DNA of 64,000 bases from Chrysopilus asiliformis (GCA_964034945.1 OZ035963.1:1736001-1800000), one strand, 5' to 3'; positions 1 to 11,680 are shown, counted from the stretch's first letter. Numbers and translations are program-made. The notes: generated by a model not told the origin, from the letters alone.

Positions 1-1771
1 TTTCTTTCAAACTTTGTCGCTTTTATGTGCCAGGAATTGTTAAGATCGGCGGGTACATTTTTAGGGGAATTTTAAACAATTCACTAATTTGCTTTTAAGA
101 TTTTATTTGTGCTTTTTTCAATATTCAGGTTTCCAAGGCTGTGTTAAATCGATTTCTTGTTCTAGTAATCTACAATCGAAGACACTGTCATGCTACAAAT
201 GAATTTTAACAAACTACTTTTTAAGTAAATCGGTTGAACAATATTGAATCAGAATTGGGGTTAAATATCGCGTATGTTGGGTGTCTTTAATGTGTCTTTA
301 AACGTACATTAATTTCTTTGTAAACTAATCGATTTTTGCGGCCACGGTCGGAGTTTGTGTTGCACCTGACTTTGTTTTTCCCCTTTTCAATCTCATTCCA
401 TCAGGACATCTTGGCATTTTGTTCATCAACGAAGAAATAAAACGGAAATCTGTTTTCTTATTGCAATACCAATAACGTGAGCCAATGTGAGTATTACTGT
501 AGACACCAATAACGTGACGACATGCAACCCTTCGAAGAGAAACCGTTTTTCAATACCCTAACTTTATATCCTCTAGCCACCCCATCTATTCAGTCATCCC
601 TTTGCGAAATTTGTGCCGCTAAATAATTTCTTCAACGCATTCAGTTCTCAGTTATTTCCAATAGTGTGACTCCAATTTTACAGACAGAGTCCTTCCGATA
701 TCGTTTATTGTAGAGTCTTCTAGTAACTACAAGTACACATTCCCTAAGCTATATCGCAGACTGGGATAGTGGGGAGTGTTGCTTGGGGTGGTTAAAAGAA
801 CTAATGCGAATTAAGAATTATAGCACATTTTTCTGCCGTCCCAATCGGTACCCGGCGCAAACTGGCCCTCATTTACTAATTTTTGGTAGCGTGCCAGAAG
901 CGGAGATTTCTTTATTGATATTAATGTACAGACGACGAAGGATACGAAAGAATTTCAGCAAGGACTCGACTCGAAAGAATATCGCTTGACTAATTACATA
1001 CTTTCCGCCAAGTTCTCATTCCCATCAAAAGACGCGACTTCCCGTTCCCTTTTCGGTTATGGCATAAAACTTATCCAGGCTAAAATCAACCCAATTTGAC
1101 TTATTTCGATGCCCCATTATGAGGGCATTTAAAGCCATTTCGATCAAGGAATGTTGTCGTTGCTGACAGTTTGTAGATTTTCGGTTTCGATTTTGACATT
1201 CATTTATTTGAGGTAGGCTGATGGAATTAACTCATAGAATTGAATAAAAGATTTCCTTATTTGATTAGAGGAATAGGGACACACGATATTCTTAGTATAC
1301 CAACGAGTATTTCTATGATGGAAATAAGAATGAAGGATAATGGTGATGATTATGATGATGATAATGATGGAAAATATTTTTCTATGAAATTTTTGTTGAC
1401 TTCTTTTTTTTAATGGAGCAGACATACAAATAACTACGCAAACGAAATACCAACGAAAAAAAAAAAAACTTTGTGCGATTAGAGTAATATCGCTATTTTG
1501 ACATATTTGTAATTGATGGTGTCAGTTTTGTTATGATAATCAACTTTAAATTAGTAATCTTTTGGAATTATTTATTTTTACAAAGATATCTGTAAGCGTT
1601 TGTCATTTTGATTAGTTGTAAAAGACACTAATAGGCTACGAAGATTTTCTTTTTAAATCTAAAGACTTTAGTGCCACCAATAAAACTGCAGATGTTCATT
1701 TCAAAATTACTGAAAATTTTATTGTTAATACTTTTGTTTGTAAAATTTTTTAGTCTGAATGCGAAATAGTA
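1..1771. other. gene-free AT-rich stretch
   Basis: No supported gene. It holds an imperfect TGA/ATG trinucleotide tract near 1340-1372 and an A-run near 1456. Frames of 68 and 73 codons are within chance length and lack protein-like composition. Confidence 0.6.
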
Positions 1772-2258
1772 AGGGTATTCACAATCCTCTTTTGATTTTG
1801 GGTATTCGGTGTTTTCGGTAATATTAAAAGACTGAAAATATTCTGCTGTGAACATCCCACAGCACAGATTTGAGAACAGCGCTGTTATTGGATACTTTAC
1901 CAAATCATGAACTGCGAATTTGATTGTCAGACATACCTTTAAATCCATGTTTGATGTATTCTTTTGAATTTCTTTTGTGGCAACGACTATCAAAATTGAA
2001 AAAATTTGCAGTCCGGAGAGATTAACAAAAAACCAGCGAGAAAATTTGACAACTAAAAACATTACGAGCGCCACTCGCGGTTGGTTGATTCTTGATACCG
2101 AATAGCCGGGCCGGAAAACACGACGCAAGGCATGTCTACAACGAATCCGGTAATTCATTTTTACGTTAAATTACCGTTTCGGTAAAAATCTGTTAAATTT
2201 GACTGAATTACCGAGCGGTAAAATTACTCGCAATTTAAAAGAGGACTGTGAATACCCT
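1772..2258. mobile_element. MITE-like element with ~22-bp terminal inverted repeats
   Basis: The left end reads AGGGTATTCACAATCCTCTT, and the complement of the right end reads AGGGTATTCACAGTCCTCTT (one mismatch in 20). About 490 bp lies between the outer ends, with a further small inverted motif around 2160-2220 (ACCGTTTCGGT, ACCGAGCGGT). Flanks are GTA on the left and TTA on the right, so a 3-bp TWA target of PIF/Harbinger type is possible but not proven. A 176-codon minus-strand frame (1628-2158) runs out of the element into flanking DNA, so I treat it as chance. There is no transposase; the element would depend on one supplied elsewhere. Confidence 0.6.
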
Positions 2259-3325
2259 TTATGAAAATAATTTTTGTTTAAATGTATTCTATAGTGAAAA
2301 AGGTGTATCAAATCTTTAGATAGTTTTCATGATTTTATTATTAGTATTACTAGGTATTCAATTGGCTATACTTAATGTTATAATTCAAAGGTTTACAATT
2401 TTACAAACTTTAAGAACTAACCGACTTTATTAGATTCTGTCTCGTCCGTGCTCTTGTCGTGCAATAAAAGAACTAATGTTTCCAGTCGATTTATCCCAAA
2501 ATCTGGAGCTACACAATATCTTGTTCGGATGAGATCATCATATTTTATGTAAATGGCTTCGGCTATACCTTCAGAGTAAAATAACGCAATTTGATTGTAG
2601 AAGACTCCTTTTAAAAAAAATATGTCCGGATGTTTCGTCCATATTCGAGATTTTAAAACATCTACAGTGTGCATTCGTAGATTTTTTAAAGTACGTTTTA
2701 ATCTGTTGTATATCTGGAAAAAAAATTAAAGGTTTTTAAAAAAAAAAATAATATTTTGTTTGAAATACCCATCGAGATTGAATTATTGCTATTCGACCAG
2801 ATTTTGTGTTTTGGAAGTCAATTAAATTCGCCTTTGATGTTAAATTTTGTTCAGAAAAAATATATGATGTTCGGAGCTGACACTTTAACGGACTAAAAAT
2901 AAAATTCACTTATTTAGTATGTTTTTCATTATAAGCAACTGGTAATTGATTTACTTTTCTACATCATATTTTAGAAAAATAATTTCAACTGTTGGTATCG
3001 AGAACTTTTTCACAAATTCGGTCATTTTATTAAACACCTTTAATCTACAAATTGAAATCTAATTTTTATTCCTCGTGTATTGTTGAACGACGATTTATAA
3101 ACTAAAATCTAAACACAAATTTAACACGATAAAGCCATTTGTAATTTGTTGTGATCAGGTAAAGTGTTTAATATATACCTGAAATAATGACTCTAATATA
3201 ATTATGTAGGTACATTTTATGTGTCGGTGTCGGGTTTTTACCTAAATTTCAAAATTTTCCAATGCTTTCGGGAATATATACCAATTTTGCTTGTTTAATC
3301 CGTATATGTGGGGATCTGGAATATA
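2259..3325. other. gene-free stretch
   Basis: AT-rich DNA with no supported gene or repeat. The longest frame (2417-2674, minus) is 85 codons and not distinguishable from noise. Confidence 0.5.
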
Positions 3326-3884
3326 AAGGATCTTTCAATAAGGACATAACAATTTTGTATTTTAATAAAAACGCATCCTAAAACTTTTTTTATGATCTGG
3401 CAATGCTAAAACGTCAGTCAAGGTTTACATTTTTATCAAGGTGAAGTTCACGAACGAGCAATGCCACACAGCTGGTCAAACAATTGATCTATTGAAGGAG
3501 AAGTTCGGTAATCGTGTAATCTCGAGAAATGGTCCGGTCGAATGGCCACCTCGCTCATGCGATTTAACGCCGTTGGATTTCTTTTTATGGGGTTATGTTA
3601 AGTCGTTGGGTTATGCCAACAAGCCAACAACGTTAGAGGAGCTCAGAAACAATATCGAACGCGAAATTGCCAACGTTCCGGCCGATATGTGTGGAAGAGT
3701 GGTGGAAAATTGGCTCCAAAGAATCAATCAGCAAACGTGCTGGCGGTGGCCATATGAACGACATCGAATTTCATACTTAAATGTAACATGTCCACTACAC
3801 CTGGAATAAATTTTAGCCCGATATCTCAATTATCCTGTGTTTTATTTAAATACAAAATGGTTATGTCCTTATTGAAAGACCCGA
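3326..3884 (+). mobile_element. internally deleted Tc1/mariner-type element, copy 1
   Basis: A 559-bp element flanked by TA on both sides (3324-3325 and 3885-3886). The termini are inverted repeats of roughly 40 bp: the left starts AAGGATCTTTCAATAAGGAC, and the complement of the right starts TCGGGTCTTTCAATAAGGAC. Internally only the 3' third of an IS630/Tc1/mariner transposase frame remains (3441-3809). A second copy with the same internal deletion lies at 19001-19542, so the deleted form itself was mobilised, presumably in trans. Confidence 0.85.
3441..3809 (+). pseudogene. C-terminal transposase fragment (IS630/Tc1/mariner superfamily)
   Basis: The translation contains CHTAGQTIDLL, GNRVISRNGPVEWPPRSC and DLTPLDFFLWGYVKSL. 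This is the block around the second and third catalytic positions of insect Tc1/mariner-like transposases. The N-terminal DNA-binding and first catalytic segments are missing. Where relatives carry an Asp before the CHTA motif, this copy has TNEQ, so a catalytic residue appears lost. Near the C-terminus the frame slips: shifting by one base after about position 3738 restores a run ending GGHMNDIEFHT and a stop, the usual family ending. The first in-frame codon used here is GTG, so there is no real start. The fragment cannot be an active enzyme. Confidence 0.85.
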
Positions 3885-3973
3885 TATTAGATGAGAGAAA
3901 ACGAGGGAATATATATTTTATTATAAAGAACTATTTATTTAATGTTTGCATTCTAGTGTAAGAAACACTTTAA

Positions 3974-4168
3974 CACGTTGACTGCCAGACCAATTTTGCA
4001 AAAATGTAAGGGAGATGCCAATTAATGTAGAATGTACGTATGTATGAATGTATGTATGTATGCATGTAGAGTAGACCCAGGTATCGAAAATGATAGCCTT
4101 GGCCGCTCATGTATCATAGTGCCAAATTTCACTGGCTATCAAAAAGGATAGCAATGGCAGTCAATGTG
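3974..4168. mobile_element. piggyBac-like MITE with TTAA target duplication
   Basis: A 195-bp palindromic-ended element flanked by TTAA on both sides (3970-3973 and 4169-4172). The left end is CACGTTGACTGCCA, and the complement of the right end is CACATTGACTGCCA. TTAA duplication plus a short TIR of this type is the hallmark of piggyBac-superfamily elements. The interior has a TGTA/TGCA tetranucleotide-like tract (about 4032-4068) and no coding capacity. Confidence 0.75.
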
Positions 4169-7100
4169 TTAAATTGAGCCAATAAAAATCTCTAAAATTA
4201 TATTAGAACAACATTTGACGATCAAAGAATCATTTTTATAGGGGGTTTACTTCAGCATCACATACGAATAAATCCGAAAAGCAATTAACGAAGGAATGTA
4301 AAATTTAAAAATTCTTCTATTGCCAATAATTTTTGAAGTCAATAAATTTAATGATATATTTTATTATGTATAACAGTAGAAAAGTCCCAGAGTTGGTACA
4401 TATTTAAATATTTTTCAAGATAATTTTGGTGTTTTTATGGTTTCACAGGAAATTTGAGGCAATTGAACATTTTCTTGGCAAGTGGCTAGGCTAGACATGA
4501 GGAATTAACATCAAGACGCTTTTGTCTGTCTTAATTTTACTTTGTTGTGTTCAACTCGAATAGGTCTTGATCACAGTTCTGATCCTGGACCCTCATTAAA
4601 ATATTTCCGGATATGCCACATCAAAACTCAACTGATTAGCGAAGCGTAAACTGATGCTAATTAAAGCCATTACCAATGCTTCTAAAATGGCAGGACCTTT
4701 GGATAACGAAAATACTCATAGATGAGAGAATTTCATGAGCAGAAGAAGGATCATGGTTTTTGCGTTTTTGTGTGTTTAGTTCCTTTGGTTTTCCTAAAAA
4801 AAAGTTTAAGACAGCTCAGTTCTTGAAGACTAAATCTTGGAAAAATCTTTGATGTGGTAATTACATTATTTTGTTTTCGGTTTTTCGTGATTAAGTGGAC
4901 GGAAGCAGTCCGCTGTCGATTTAAATTTTCTTAAAGTGAAACAAAATCACAACTATGATCGTTTATTATCTGCTATAAATTCAAGTATTTTAAATACTTT
5001 TTCTAAATCTAAATAATATTTGTTTATTCTTCAAACAAGCAACAAAAAAATAAATGAAAATTTTCCAATTGTATGTCATGTCTGACCCTTCCGCCCTTAA
5101 CATTGCAATTTTTGTTCAAGTAGGGAGGGGACAATTCTAAAGTCTATTGTCACATGAGGAAAATTTCGACATTGTTGTATATTAGAGTTATGGTTTGTAA
5201 GTTCACTTTTACATTTCAATTTCCGATATGCCGTTGGCATTTTGAAAACCGGAAAAGGCATAGAATACAAAACGGAAAGTTTGCTCCAAACCAACCCGTC
5301 ATGGAAACGGTCTCAAATTTATGACATTGAAATTTCCTTGACTCATTATTGTAATGCCGAATTGTACAAAAAATGCTCTCTGCTTCCAATAAAGAAATTT
5401 TTGCAAACTTCTCCGTACTGAGTCATTCAAAAGTTTTTAATTAGCTAAAATTCAATTGAAATGCATCAAAAAACATGAATCTACAGAGCAATCTGAGCAG
5501 ATTTTCTGCTTTAACAACTTTAAATGCAAGTTTTATATTAAAATTTCTGGGGGGGTTTCTTTTTGCTTTTTACATAATGTTGATACTATGTATATTATAC
5601 CACCATCTAATGAAATATAATATTTCTATTTGTATTTCACAAATAATATACTTTTAGTAATAACAAGTATAAACAAGTAGTTTTAAAGTTCGGCTTTAGA
5701 TTATTTTTGGGTTGGTAATATTAAAAATATTTAACTGAATAATAAGAAAGTTCTTAAATCTAAAATTTATCTTACACTGATGAAGTTTGCAACACTATTG
5801 CAAGAATATTCCGTACTTAGATTCCCTTCTCATGTGTCCATTGACTGAAAGTATCCTTCTTTCTTAAGATTTGAACTTGATCGAACGAGAGGGATGTCTT
5901 TCTCAAATGGAATTTCATTTGGGATTTAATTTCAAGTGCTTTTCAACATCATCTTAGTCTCATCATTTTATTGACTATTTTATCTTAGGGGTCAAATGAA
6001 TCAAAGCGAAAAGGGTTGAAGAAGTTGAACTCAAAGGTGCTGGCCATATATGAATTTGTTGCAGCCATTTGATAGCCTTTGATCACAAAATATCTTTGCA
6101 AGAAGGAGAGATTTTCACATTTCAAGACACTGAAATCGATTTTATGTCAAAACAAAATTTCAGCTTGCGATTAATTTTAAAATAATGTCATTGAACATTT
6201 CACGGTGTTGTACGTAACAGATTACAAATATATTGATATGACATTTCCTATCCAAAATTCAAATTATCTCATTATTTCAATACTTCTATTGAAGTCAGTC
6301 TGCGAAATAAGTATAAATCTTTCTATCGGTATAATGTTTTAGACGCTAGCTACTGGTGCTAATGCTAAACTGCAAAGCCAATGCAGGTAAAACTCTTCGA
6401 TCCTGCAGTAGACTAAAGACGCCGACTTATGAATAAATCGTCAGGTAAATCGAATTAATGAAGGTAATACCCCAAATTCATTTCTCCTAACCCTTTGTTG
6501 AAAGGTAATTTGATTAGTACATTGGGATCCTTGTTTCCTTCTTAAATGGGGGTTGCTCTACGATACATTTTCAACCTTCTCCGGTCTCGAGGAATATTGA
6601 ATTATCCCTTCATCCTGTCGGTGCCTTTTGGTAGATAGTCTCTTCTCATTCAACTGGGAATAACTTCTGCACTAACACCTCATTGAATTTTGTTCTTCGT
6701 AAACCCGGTCTTAAAACGTGTAATGAGGTAAAGAGTTCGCATCAAATGTTCTATGAAGAAGGTGGAATTAACCTGGTCATCATAACGACGTTTAAAACTT
6801 ATCCATTTTTAATTCCCATAATTGTTATTTACATTAATTTATGATATGGAAATTTTATAAATATAAATGCAACGCAAAACTACCAAAAATTACATTTAAT
6901 CAATTCGGTTTATTAATTTTTTCTTCTTTATTTCAGCGTTTAAGAAATTCATTGAAACACTTACTTTTAATGAAGCGAAATAAAAGGCTTTTAGGGAAAT
7001 AATAACGGAATATGAAAAGACATATTCTTGGAAGCAAATATCTGTATTTTATGTGTACGAAAATAAGGCGAAATGCGAACAGCTTGCAGATTTATCTTTT

Positions 7101-7739
7101 TTCTTGATGCGCAAAGAAGCAACTTGAAGCTAGAACATTTTGGATGGTGGCTGGGCTGTCTGTATGGCATAGTGGTGCTAATTTAGCTGATTACACCAAT
7201 TATCTAAATGAGTCTTGGGGAGACAAATGTTGCCCTCATCATGAGATTCCTTTGCCGCCATGGTCTAATGTTTATTATTTGGAAGACAGAAGATCCATAA
7301 GTCGAAGCGAGATTTCTATTTTTTCCACTGTAATTTACGATTTTGATTAAATACCAAAACTAGAAGACAGTGACGACATGCCGCTATAATGATGTGTGTG
7401 CAATAAAAAATATATCTTAGAGTATTTTGGTTGTTAATTACACGGCAGCGAGACGAGGAGAAAAATTATTTTTCGCAACGGTTCAAATTCTAATATCTTG
7501 TTGAAAATTTGGGTGTACAATTTATACAGAACCAATTTTCATTTGGTTTAAACATTTCAAAACATTTTAATGTAAAATTTATATATTAATTTATAAAATT
7601 GTAAAGTTTAGAATGTGTTTTTTTTCTTTTGCTGTTGTATAATTCCCATTTCGGGAAAAAATCATAATTGGTATATATGTGTACATAATTCGGGTCGTTG
7701 TCCCAAATGTGGATCGCCTCTCTTTGTTATTAGTAAAAT
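4169..7739. other. gene-free stretch
   Basis: About 3.5 kb with no supported gene. Frames at 5097-5294 (-), 5475-5657 (+) and 7144-7350 (+) are 60-68 codons with no recognisable domain, splice context or biased codon use. No clear inverted or tandem repeat was seen. Confidence 0.5.
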
Positions 7740-7985
7740 GAGGCGTTAAAAGCTAGAGTGGACCAACCCACATGTCGAAATCGTGAATTTTTTTGTGTTT
7801 GAATCACTATTGCGAGTGAGTTTTTAGATAAAAATGTTTGGATGCACAAAAGAACATTTCAACAGTGAGTAATAAAGTCCACAGAAATTTTTTTTTTTGA
7901 AATTTACAGTCAATAATAGTACAAAAGTGGGAAAGCTTCAAAAACTCGATTATATGGCTTGGTCCACTCTAGCTTTTAACGCCTC
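7740..7985. mobile_element. palindromic MITE, family P copy 1
   Basis: A 246-bp element whose first ~27 bases (GAGGCGTTAAAAGCTAGAGT then GGACCAA) are repeated inverted at its right end. A second copy, about 95% alike by eye, lies at 60014-60257. The superfamily is unresolved because flanks do not give one consistent duplication (AT/AT here, TT/AA in copy 2). No coding capacity. It abuts the truncated end of a DINE-like fragment (7986-8087), which suggests insertion into that older repeat. Confidence 0.8.
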
Positions 7986-8087
7986 ATATTAACTTTGCCT
8001 CGTTTGTAATGCCAAGATCCCGTTATCACAGACAAAAATGAATGACACCAGTGTGTTTAGAATGACAAAAATAATTAATTTTTGCAT
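7986..8087 (-). mobile_element. DINE/HINE-like fragment, inverted and 3' truncated
   Basis: Read on the minus strand, this matches the segment right of the microsatellite in the elements at 10.7 and 16.5 kb: it begins with CATGCAAAAATTAATTATTT, then the conserved GATCTTGGC block. The match stops at TTAAT, exactly where MITE P begins, so the element's 3' terminal stem is missing. Its microsatellite merges with that of the Helitron body to its right. Confidence 0.75.
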
Positions 8088-8127
8088 GTCCGTCCGTCCG
8101 ACTGTCTGTCCGTCTGTCTGTCTGTCC

Positions 8128-8177
<50 letters not shown>

Positions 8178-8330
8178 CTGTCCGTCTGTCTGTCCGTCTG
8201 TCTGTCCGCGCTGTCTGTCCGTCTGTCTGTCCGTCTGTCCGTCTGTCCGTCTGTCCGTCTGTCCGTCTGTCCGTCTGTCCGTCTGTCCGTCTGTCTGTCC
8301 GTCTGTCCGTCTGTCTGTCCGTCTGTCTGT
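8088..8330. repeat. (GTCC/GTCT)n microsatellite
   Basis: A 243-bp tetranucleotide tract of mixed GTCT and GTCC units, broken once by GCG at about 8208. It is open in several frames on both strands, giving spurious Cys/Ser/Val- or Asp/Thr/Gln-rich translations that are not genes. It joins a DINE-like end on the left to a Helitron body on the right. Confidence 0.95.
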
Positions 8331-8716
8331 TTCTCTTTCACACAAAACCGGCTGAACCGATTGACTTGAAATTTGGCATGAGTGTCTGTGGTAGTTCTGG
8401 TTCCAACATAGGCATACGGAAAAGGAGCGCGAGTGGTGGAGGGAGTAAGGGGAGGGGTAAAGTGATTTCAAAACTTAGTTTTTGCGCTATGTTACTCTTT
8501 CGGGGGGAAACTACTGAACCGATTGGCCTGAAATTTGGCATAGATGTTCGTCGGGGGTTCAGCCCCAACATAGATCCATTAAAAAGTAGCCCGAGAGGTG
8601 GGGGAGTAAGGAGTGGGGGTAAAGTCATCTCGAATCTCAACTCTTCCTCTATGTTACCCTTTCACGGGGAAACTACCGAGCCGATTGGCCTGAAATTTAG
8701 CTGCAACATAGACCAT

Positions 8717-8749
<33 letters not shown>

Positions 8750-8779
8750 TAACCCGGCAACGACGGGTATGCAAGCTAA
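8331..8779 (+). mobile_element. non-autonomous Helitron-type element, family H copy 1 (5' end replaced)
   Basis: Shares the H-family body with copies at 24.7, 31.3 and 49.0 kb: CTGAACCGATTGACTTGAAA units, then an A-run (about 8719-8747), then a terminal hairpin ACCCG-GCAACGA-CGGGT and GCAAGCTAA. Other copies end CTAG before a T, the Helitron signature; here it is CTAA. Three ~160-bp internal units are present (from about 8350, 8510 and 8670), against two in the 31.3-kb copy. The usual 5' end (TCATACTAATATATA) is absent and replaced by the microsatellite and DINE-like fragment. Confidence 0.8.
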
Positions 8780-10698
8780 TTATTTATAAAATTTATAAAT
8801 TTGCCTATAGATTTAAACTGACAAATTTATTTATAAAATTCATACAAAAAATTTAAAACTTTTGCTAGAAAACTTAAAACAACCAAACTTTGGAACAAGT
8901 TATGGTCATTTTTGATTAGATTCTATAAAGATTAAATAACCCTTTTGTTGCATTAAAATGCTTTTCCGAAATCCGGTGATTTGTACAAAAAAAAACTTTC
9001 AATTAGATGTATGTGTTTTCAAATTTTCTTTAAAAATCCTTGATATACGTAATTTTCTATATCGCATATTTTGTGTCGTACGCAAAATACCGAAAATCGA
9101 TGTTTGAACCCCTAAAAATGATAAAATTTCTAAATGCGTTTCCAGTTTACATTTTTCATACTCTGCGAGGACGATTTGCATATATTGTGAAAGCGTTGTT
9201 GTATTTTGCGGTGCAAGTATAAACTTTCCCTAACTGAATATGTATCTAAACAGCAGATGACGTCTTTGCTAAGAAGATAAAATGTCGTATCCTTCTTCAC
9301 ATATTCACCGCGACACAACATTTTTTTACAAGCCGTTACGGTATCGCACATGTGAAAATAACCGGCTGAGACATCTTTAACAGATTTTCCAGCTCTAAGT
9401 CATTGGAAAATGTCTTTTTAAAAGCTTTCCGCCATATCATTCAATTTATTGGATTTCTGTTCTTTTACTTATTACTTTACCCACTTATGTATTTTAGATA
9501 TTTTAGTTTATTGCGTAGCTAAAACCAAAGCCCAATATATTTTCATTTGATATTCATATACAGTAATCAGAATAAAAAAAAAACAAGAGATTTTCATAAT
9601 GTAATTTTCTATAAGGAAACTATTTTATAGATTGGCATGCTTATTTTAATAAATTTTCACTGTACAGAACCCAATTTTATGGCGAGATTGTTGGACATAA
9701 AATTGCTTTTAAATCAACTTCAGATGCAATGCATTTTCAACTCCTAGCACTACTCGATGAGACAACAGTTTAAGTTTTGCGTTAATTTCAAATGTGACAT
9801 GGAGTGTAATCGTTTCAACAATTTGTCTTATGGCTTCCCTAAAGCCGGTCAACCCCGAAATGAATTTTGACTAGATACTTATGTAGATAATATTTGGTTC
9901 ATCTACGAAGATGACTGCTGGACTGGTGATATCTGTACCCTTTTGCGCCACTCTAAGCCGGAACTTGCTTCATTACTGTAATTGCCGTCTCCATCGACAA
10001 ACTAAAAGCTCGAAGGAATCTAGCCGAGAAGGAATTTCTTGAAATCGTACCATAAAACTAGTAACGTCCTGTCTTGTGGTCAGGAAGTTTAGAAGGGTTT
10101 TCCTGTCTACATGTGATCACTGTAGAATATCCAGAATTCAATTCCAGCCCTGCCCCGCCTAATCATTATCACAGTATGTATAAAATTGACCTCTTCACCA
10201 TCGCATGCCACCCACCCGGGCTCGACTATTCCTCAGTATTTGGTGTTTTTCCTTTAAGATGTTGAAACCCGCAACTTAAAACATCTTTGAAGATTTTGTG
10301 GGTGAATAAGTTTCGCAAAGATGTTGTGTTGGAATTTACATTTCCTTTGGATGTGGTCATTTAGAAGGTTAGTTGCCATTAAAGAATTTTATACCAATAC
10401 TCACACCCCAAGAAACTTCATTTATGGTCCTGTAACTGAAACATTTTCCGACTTATTCATGTCCATATAAAACACTGACTTTGGTCAGAGAGACTTTGAT
10501 TTGAATTTCTCTGAAACTTTCCACTAGGATAATATTTTAAAACTTCCCTTTAATTTAATTTACACTTTGTATAAATAAAACTGATTGATTTCCCATACAC
10601 ATATGTTGCGAATTACGACGTTTCGATAAGTTTAATGAAATTTAATAGAAATCACACATTTTCGAAAAACCAAAATCGTTTTTCTCAAAATTAAACAA
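8780..10698. other. gene-free stretch
   Basis: About 1.9 kb with no supported gene. Overlapping 60-73-codon frames on both strands at 9.0-9.35 kb are mutual shadows of low-complexity AT-rich DNA. An A-run lies near 9573. Confidence 0.5.
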
Positions 10699-11227
10699 AA
10701 ACATAACAAAAGCTATAATTGCCAATCTCGCAATTATTGAAAACCCGTATGGTGATATTCGTATCAAAATTCGAACAGTTGTATCAAAATTCCACTTTGA
10801 AGTCAAACTTTCCAACAAGATTTTTTAAAATTTATTCCAATCGGATTATGATGTATGGAAGTTTTATGTAGAATCATATCTTGCACTTTTTTGATAAGAT
10901 GCACCGTTTTTGAGATATTCAGAAAAAACGTTTTCATTCGTATGGGGGGTACCCCCCCTCTAATGGTCCATTTTTGCCCATTAACGAACTTGGCTTCGCA
11001 TTTTACGAAAAACGAATCTGCGTAAAATTTCAAGTCTCTAGCTCAATCCGTGCGCCCGCAATCCGCGCCACAGACGGACAAACGGACGGACATGCAAAAA
11101 TTAATTATTTTTATCATTCTAAACGCACTGGTGTAATTCATTTTTTTGTGTGATGACGGGATCTTGGCGTTACAAACGGTAACGCATAGTTAATATACCC
11201 TTTGGTTTCACCATACGGGTATAAAAA
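10699..11227 (+). mobile_element. DINE-1/HINE-like non-autonomous Helitron relative, family D copy 1
   Basis: The architecture matches known fly DINE-1/HINE elements. A hairpin near the 5' end comes first (ATAATTGC...GCAATTAT, about 10713-10736). A 13-bp subterminal inverted repeat follows: ACCCGTATGGTGA at 10743-10755 and its complement at 11208-11220. A short GGAC/AGAC microsatellite lies at about 11070-11092, and a 3' stem TATACCC...GGGTATA at 11194-11224. The second copy at 16.5 kb keeps all of these with a much longer microsatellite. Frames inside (such as 10803-11033, minus) are shadows repeated in that copy. Confidence 0.8.
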
Positions 11228-11298
11228 TAAGGACTCGAATTGAGAACTTTTTCGTTTTGGAAGTCGGTTAAAAATAGAAATTATGGTCGCTATCTTAA

Positions 11299-11676
11299 GG
11301 CCCAACTACGATAGACATAGGAGCGCATATGTTAATGTCAAATTCTCAACGAATGTTGACATACATAGCTGTCAACATAAAAGCTAATCTTCATTTTACC
11401 TCAAGTAGAAATTAATATGGCACCAATATTATTAAATTCACACTAAAATTTTAGGTTATGTTCACTATTTACATATGCCAGTTCCATTTGTATCGAATTA
11501 TTTATGCTTAACGAAAGTTTAACGAAAGTTTGAAAGTGGCAACACTTTGACACATGTGTGGGTAATAACATTGACTTTCTTATTCTGGAAATGACATATG
11601 CAGCTACATATGCGCTGCTATGTCGGTCGTAGTTGGGCCTTAACATATGCGCTCCTATGTCGATCGTAGTTGGGCC
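11299..11676. mobile_element. TTAA-flanked palindromic element with a duplicated right terminus
   Basis: The left end follows TTAA (11295-11298) and reads GGCCCAACTACGATAGACAT. The complement of the right end (before TTAA at 11677-11680) is GGCCCAACTACGATCGACAT. A second right-type terminus ends at 11639 and is itself followed by TTAA (11640-11643), so two termini are stacked head to tail. TTAA duplication points to a piggyBac-like origin. The ~340-bp interior has no coding capacity; the 67-codon minus frame is chance. Confidence 0.75.
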
Positions 11677-11680
11677 TTAA

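Noticed and set aside
1628..2158. 176-codon minus-strand frame
   Set aside because: It crosses the edge of a MITE, has no domain, and mixes element and flanking DNA.
4169..7739. Search for tRNA or other structured RNA genes here and elsewhere in gene-free DNA
   Set aside because: No cloverleaf with box A/box B promoter motifs was recognised by reading; a tRNAscan or Infernal run would be decisive.
8038..8471. Long open frames (up to 160 codons) on both strands rich in Cys/Ser/Val or Thr/Asp/Gln
   Set aside because: They are the tetranucleotide microsatellite, which lacks stops in several frames; it lies in a mobile element.
8408..8760. Arg/Gly/Ser-rich frames in family H copies (also at 24.7, 31.4 and 49.0 kb)
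   Set aside because: The same short shadow frame recurs in every Helitron-type copy, with different lengths and no conserved start or stop.
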